Shown here: piece after piece, positions 60,520-64,000 of the stretch
How the letters are laid out: each line of letters begins with the position of its first letter
Position numbering within the stretch: position 1 is the stretch's first letter
NCBI GenBank assembly: GCA_947453965.1
Contig: CANGIQ010000002.1
Span: forward strand, 124,001-188,000
Direction: 5' to 3'
Length of the DNA stretch: 64,000 nucleotides
Origin: Comamonadaceae bacterium
GTDB taxonomy: Bacteria > Pseudomonadota > Gammaproteobacteria > Burkholderiales > Burkholderiaceae_C
Program-made: the position numbers and the translations under genes
The notes under the pieces: model-generated
What the model was told of the DNA's origin: nothing
Seen by the model: the letters and a program-made list of their open reading frames with translations, nothing else
Database searches by the model: none

Positions 60520-61887
60520 TTAAAACATCCGAGCCAACAAACCACCTTCAGCAGGGCCATCGACTGGAATCCACACATGCGTGGGATTGCCTGCAGCCAC
60601 ATCAATAGACGCGCCGTTTTTGTCTTTCATTTGCTCCAGCTTGACGATCCGGTTGCCGCTGGGGTGAATGATTTCAATGCGGTCGCCGACGGAAAATTTG
60701 TTTTTGGTTTCAATCTCGGCCCAGCCGTCTGCCACGGCGCGTACTTCGCCCACAAACTGGCTACGGTGGGCAATGGAGTGACCGGTTTCGTAGTTTTGGT
60801 AGTCGTTGGCAGGGCGGCGATCCATCAAGCCTGCGGTGTAACCGCGGTTGGCCAAGCCCTCGAGTTCGGTGATGAGTTCGGGGTTGAAGGGGCGGCCTGC
60901 CACGGCATCGTCAATCGCGCGGCGGTACACCTGCGCGGTGCGTGCCACGTAATACAAGCTCTTGGTACGGCCTTCGATCTTGAGCGAGTCCACGCCAATC
61001 TTGGTCAGGCGTTCCACATACTCCACAGCACGCAAGTCCTTGCTGTTCATGATGTAGGTGCCGTGCTCGTCTTCCATGATGGGCATGAGCTGGCCGGGGC
61101 GGCCTTTTTCTTCTAGCAAATAAATGTTGTCCGCGGCGGGGTGACGCTCACCATTGCCGCACGACGAGAAACTGGACTCGGCTTCTTGTTGCGACTTGGC
61201 AAAGTCAAAGTCGCCCTCCATAGGAAGGGCCATGGCCTCGCCTGTGTTGGGGTCGGTGGCGCTGGTTTGTGTGCCATAGCTCCAGCGGCAGGCGTTGGTG
61301 CAAGTGCCTTGGTTGGGGTCGCGGCGGTTGAAGTAGCCGGACAACAAGCAACGGCCTGAATACGCAATGCACAAGGCGCCGTGCACGAACACTTCAAGCT
61401 CCATGTCGGGGCACTCTTGGCGGATTTTTTCAATCTCATCAAAGCTGAGTTCGCGCGACAAGATGATGCGTTTGACCCCCACTTTTTGCCAGAACTTCAC
61501 CGTCGCCCAGTTGGTGGTGTTGGCCTGTACGGAGAGGTGGATGTCGATTTCAGGCCACTTCTCACGCACCATGGTGATGAGACCGGGGTCAGCCATGATG
61601 AGCGCATCGGGCTTCATGGCGATGATGGGCTCGATGTCGCGCAAATAGGTACGCACCTTGTCGTTGTGCGGAATGAGGTTGCTGGTCAAAAAGAATTTTT
61701 TACCACGCGCATGGGCTTCAGCAATGCCAATGCCAATTTGCTCCAAACGGAACTCGTTGTTGCGCGCGCGCAAGCTGTACCGGGGTTGGCCGGCATACAC
61801 GGCGTCTGCGCCGAAATCGAAAGCGGCGCGCATTTTGTCGAGCGAACCTGCGGGCAGCAGGAGCTCGGGGGCTTGGAGTGTGGTCAT
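60520..61887 (-). CDS. trhP: tRNA 5-hydroxyuridine synthesis protein TrhP (YegQ, U32 peptidase family)
   Basis: TrhP makes 5-hydroxyuridine at position 34 of tRNAs using prephenate-linked chemistry. The 455-aa product matches YegQ in length and has ELLLPAGSLDKMRAAFDFGADAVYAG at the start (only part quoted elsewhere), the U32 signature ELEVFVHGALCIAYSGRCLLS (central part VHGALCIAYSGRC) and KIEGRTKSLYYV. Cysteines in GTCTNACRW probably bind a metal or [4Fe-4S] cluster. The name U32 peptidase is historical. The 148 bp between it and the TonB receptor are A/T-rich and hold the receptor promoter. Confidence 0.92.
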   Translation of the reverse strand: MTTLQAPELLLPAGSLDKMRAAFDFGADAVYAGQPRYSLRARNNEFRLEQIGIGIAEAHARGKKFFLTSNLIPHNDKVRTYLRDIEPIIAMKPDALIMADPGLITMVREKWPEIDIHLSVQANTTNWATVKFWQKVGVKRIILSRELSFDEIEKIRQECPDMELEVFVHGALCIAYSGRCLLSGYFNRRDPNQGTCTNACRWSYGTQTSATDPNTGEAMALPMEGDFDFAKSQQEAESSFSSCGNGERHPAADNIYLLEEKGRPGQLMPIMEDEHGTYIMNSKDLRAVEYVERLTKIGVDSLKIEGRTKSLYYVARTAQVYRRAIDDAVAGRPFNPELITELEGLANRGYTAGLMDRRPANDYQNYETGHSIAHRSQFVGEVRAVADGWAEIETKNKFSVGDRIEIIHPSGNRIVKLEQMKDKNGASIDVAAGNPTHVWIPVDGPAEGGLLARMF

Positions 61888-61920
61888 AAAGGTGTGCTGC
61901 TTACAGGGCAGCGGTGAAAA

Positions 61921-62889
61921 TCATTCAGGGTCGATTTTCGCATCCCGCACGACTTTTGCCCACCGTGGGGCTTCTGCCTTGATGAGGGCGGCAAACTGTT
62001 CGGGCGTGCCGCCACCCACTTCGTTGCCTTGGCTCAAGATTTTTTCTTTCATTTCGGCGGTTTGCAGGGCTTGGTTGCACACGGCGTTGAGCTGCTTGAC
62101 CAGTTCGGGGGCCATGCCTTTGGGGCCAATCAGGCCTTGCCAGTTGAGCACTTCCACCTCGGGGAAGCCTTGCTCGGCCATGGTGGGAATGTTGGGCAGC
62201 AGGGGCGAGCGTTTTTTGCTGGTGATGGCCAGTGCGCGCATGCGACCGCCTTGTATAGAGGGCATGGCGGCGTACATCTGCTCGAACATCATGTGGACTT
62301 GGCCGCCCATCAAGTCGGTGGCGGCAGCTGAGCCGCTTTTGTAGGGGGCATGAATCATGTCAATGCCGGCTGCGTGCTCAAACAAAGCACCGCTCAAGTG
62401 GTGTGAGCCGCCAATGCCGCCCGAGCCGTAGCTCAGTTTGCCGGGTGCTGCTTTGGCCGCAGCCACCAAATCTTTCACTGTTTTGTAGGGTGAGTCGTTG
62501 CGCACCATCAAGATCAGCGGGCCTTTCTCGATCAGTGCGATGGGGGTGAGGTCGTTCAGCGGATCAAAGTTGAGTTTTTTGAACAAGGCTTGATTGACCG
62601 CCAGTGGTGCAAAGTTACCCATGCCCAAGGTGTAGCCATCGGGCTTGGCGCGTGCAATGGCTTCGGTGCCGATGTTGCCGCCGGCACCCGCCTTGTTGTC
62701 AATGATGATGGGCTGGCCAAGAAGGGTGCCCATGGCTTTGGCCACTTGGCGCGAACGGCTGTCGGCATTGCCACCGGCGGCATACGGGCAAACCCAGAGG
62801 ATGGTTTTGCTAGGGTATTTGTCTTGCGCGAAGTTGGTGGTGGACACAAGGCTCAAGCTGGCGGCTTGCAGCAATTGACGGCGTTGCAT
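61921..62889 (-). CDS. Bug-family tripartite tricarboxylate transport solute-binding protein
   Basis: A 322-aa periplasmic binding protein of the Bug family, which is greatly expanded in Burkholderiales. It has a Tat-like or Sec-like start MQRRQLLQAASLSLVSTTNFA, then the family opening YPSKTILWVCPYAAGGNADS, IDNKAGAGGNIGTEAIA and GGQVHMMFEQM. TctA/TctB membrane components are not encoded nearby, which is normal for this family. The ATG at 62889 has AGGAG 8 nt upstream and is preferred to an earlier in-frame start at 62919. Confidence 0.93.
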   Translation of the reverse strand: MQRRQLLQAASLSLVSTTNFAQDKYPSKTILWVCPYAAGGNADSRSRQVAKAMGTLLGQPIIIDNKAGAGGNIGTEAIARAKPDGYTLGMGNFAPLAVNQALFKKLNFDPLNDLTPIALIEKGPLILMVRNDSPYKTVKDLVAAAKAAPGKLSYGSGGIGGSHHLSGALFEHAAGIDMIHAPYKSGSAAATDLMGGQVHMMFEQMYAAMPSIQGGRMRALAITSKKRSPLLPNIPTMAEQGFPEVEVLNWQGLIGPKGMAPELVKQLNAVCNQALQTAEMKEKILSQGNEVGGGTPEQFAALIKAEAPRWAKVVRDAKIDPE

Positions 62890-62976
62890 GAGAGGCTCCT
62901 GGTTTTTGGGACGTGCCACAAATCATAGGCTGACCGTGACGCTTTATGGCATGTCAGGCATAGCACAATCACGTAT

Positions 62977-64000
62977 ATGAATCGGAACGTGTGTATTGCA
63001 GGTGGCGGAATTGCAGGCCTGGCCAGTGCCTTGGCGCTCGCGCGCGTGGGCTGGCAAGCGCAAGTGCATGAACGTGCGCCCGTGTTTGCCGAGGTTGGAG
63101 CTGGGGTTCAGTTGGGGCCCAATGTCACGCGCATCTTGCATGCCTGGGGTTTGCACACTGCGTTGCAGGCTGTGGCGGCGTTTCCCGATCAGCTGCAAGC
63201 GCGTAGTGCGCTCAGCGGTGAGGTCTTGGCCACCTTGCCCCTAGGGACGCAGATGCAGACCCGCTATGGCGCGCCTTACGTCACGCTTCATCGTGCCGAC
63301 TTGCATCAGCTGCTTCATGAAGGCGCATTGAGGCAAGGCGTTGAAGTTCTGGCGGGCAGCGCTGTGCAGTCGTTGCAAACGGATGGACGATGCGTGACAG
63401 CACAGCTTGAACATGCCACGCAGCACCTCGCGCATGAGGCCGATCTGGCCGTGGTGGCGGACGGTGTGTGGAGTCAGCTGCGGCAACAGGTGTTGACGGA
63501 TGGTGAGGTGCAACCCACCGGTCATCTGGCCTACCGCACGCTGCTGCGACAAAGCGATTTACCTGCGCATTTACGCACCAACGACGTGACGGTGTGGATG
63601 GGGCCGAATGTGCATGTGGTGCATTACCCGGTGCGAGGTGGCGAGTGGCTGAACTTGGTGGTGCTGACCGAAGGGCAGATGCCCGGCGTGAGTGCCGATG
63701 ACTTGCAAAGCTGGAACGCCCAACAAACGTCTGAGCAAACCGCGCATGATTTGCAGGCCGCCTTGCGTGGTAGCTGTTCGCGTTTGCAGGAGCTGGTGCA
63801 TGCGGCCGCCGCATGGCGTGCGTGGCCTTTGTGTGGACGCCCGGCCATGCAAGGCGTGCATCAGCACGGACAGGGCCGCGTGGCCTTGGTGGGCGATGCC
63901 GCCCACCCCATGCTGCCCTACCTGGCGCAAGGCGCTGGGATGGCAATCGAAGACGCCGCAGCACTGGGGCAACAACTCGCGCACGCTGGCGATGTGGCCG
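62977..64000 (+). CDS. FAD-dependent aromatic-hydroxylase-family monooxygenase (partial)
   Basis: About 341 residues are visible before the window ends. The N-terminus NVCIAGGGIAGLASALAL has the FAD GxGxxG fold, followed by LHRADLHQLLHE, VVADGVWSQLR with the DG motif, and GDAAHPMLPYLAQGAGMAIED, the group A flavoprotein hydroxylase signature. It resembles salicylate or 3-hydroxybenzoate 6-hydroxylases; the substrate is uncertain. It is divergent from the Bug protein gene across 87 bp, which suggests an aromatic uptake/catabolism pair. The C-terminus is outside the window. Confidence 0.9.
   Translation, partial: MNRNVCIAGGGIAGLASALALARVGWQAQVHERAPVFAEVGAGVQLGPNVTRILHAWGLHTALQAVAAFPDQLQARSALSGEVLATLPLGTQMQTRYGAPYVTLHRADLHQLLHEGALRQGVEVLAGSAVQSLQTDGRCVTAQLEHATQHLAHEADLAVVADGVWSQLRQQVLTDGEVQPTGHLAYRTLLRQSDLPAHLRTNDVTVWMGPNVHVVHYPVRGGEWLNLVVLTEGQMPGVSADDLQSWNAQQTSEQTAHDLQAALRGSCSRLQELVHAAAAWRAWPLCGRPAMQGVHQHGQGRVALVGDAAHPMLPYLAQGAGMAIEDAAALGQQLAHAGDVA

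Overview
The window is a stretch of chromosome from a betaproteobacterium of the order Burkholderiales, most likely family Comamonadaceae (Limnohabitans/Rhodoferax-like; the genus is a guess). This rests on gene order: ftsY | rsmD-coaD-ferredoxin; TPR protein-lolB-ispE-tRNA-Gln-prs-rplY-pth; mutM-mutY | rapZ-recN-nadK | hrcA; yicC / gmk-rpoZ-spoT; rph-rdgB-hemW; and the TCA cluster sdhCDAB-sdhE-gltA facing gntR | mdh-citE-like-acnB. No rRNA, CRISPR array, transposase or phage structural gene was seen.

Layout. 1-15.3 kb is dense housekeeping sequence (protein targeting, CoA, lipoprotein and isoprenoid synthesis, PRPP, translation, base-excision repair, NAD kinase, heat-shock repressor). 15.3-21.7 kb holds a DMT-family transporter and a cyclic-di-GMP/exopolysaccharide module: a PilZ protein, a membrane diguanylate cyclase, and an operon of EAL phosphodiesterase, processive family-2 glycosyltransferase and outer-membrane barrel. 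21.7-26.2 kb has two tRNAs, a small lipoprotein, greB, and spoT-rpoZ-gmk on the minus strand.

26.2-39.0 kb is an accessory island and the most interesting part. It lies between yicC and gmk, which are neighbours in related genomes, and is bounded by a 22-bp imperfect direct repeat (20/22) that duplicates the 3' end of yicC. Its plus-strand operon has six genes: a zinc-ribbon membrane protein, a small beta-rich protein, a zinc-ribbon gingipain-type (C25-like) cysteine peptidase, an 880-aa zinc-ribbon/coiled-coil protein with SPFH-like segments, an 893-aa protein with four zinc ribbons and an (EP)n(EL)n hexanucleotide tract, and a small acidic protein. A convergent minus-strand operon encodes a zinc-ribbon/proline-rich/TM/TPR protein, a secreted coiled-coil protein and a caspase-like (C14) peptidase. 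A PD-(D/E)XK nuclease-family gene sits at the right edge. Eleven zinc ribbons in five proteins plus two different caspase-fold proteases suggest a protease-armed, membrane-linked sensing or programmed-response system that I do not recognise as a named one. Its function is inference.

39-55.6 kb returns to housekeeping: yicC, rph-rdgB-hemW, tRNA-Ser, rdgC, and the TCA cluster (citrate synthase, succinate dehydrogenase with its flavinylation factor, malate dehydrogenase, aconitase B) with a GntR/UTRA regulator divergent from mdh. 55.6-60.4 kb is a signalling module of TonB-dependent receptor, YfiR-like periplasmic protein and hybrid histidine kinase. 60.5-64 kb has the tRNA hydroxylation protein TrhP, a Bug-type solute-binding protein, and a divergent FAD aromatic-hydroxylase-family gene cut by the window edge. 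ftsY is cut at the left edge.
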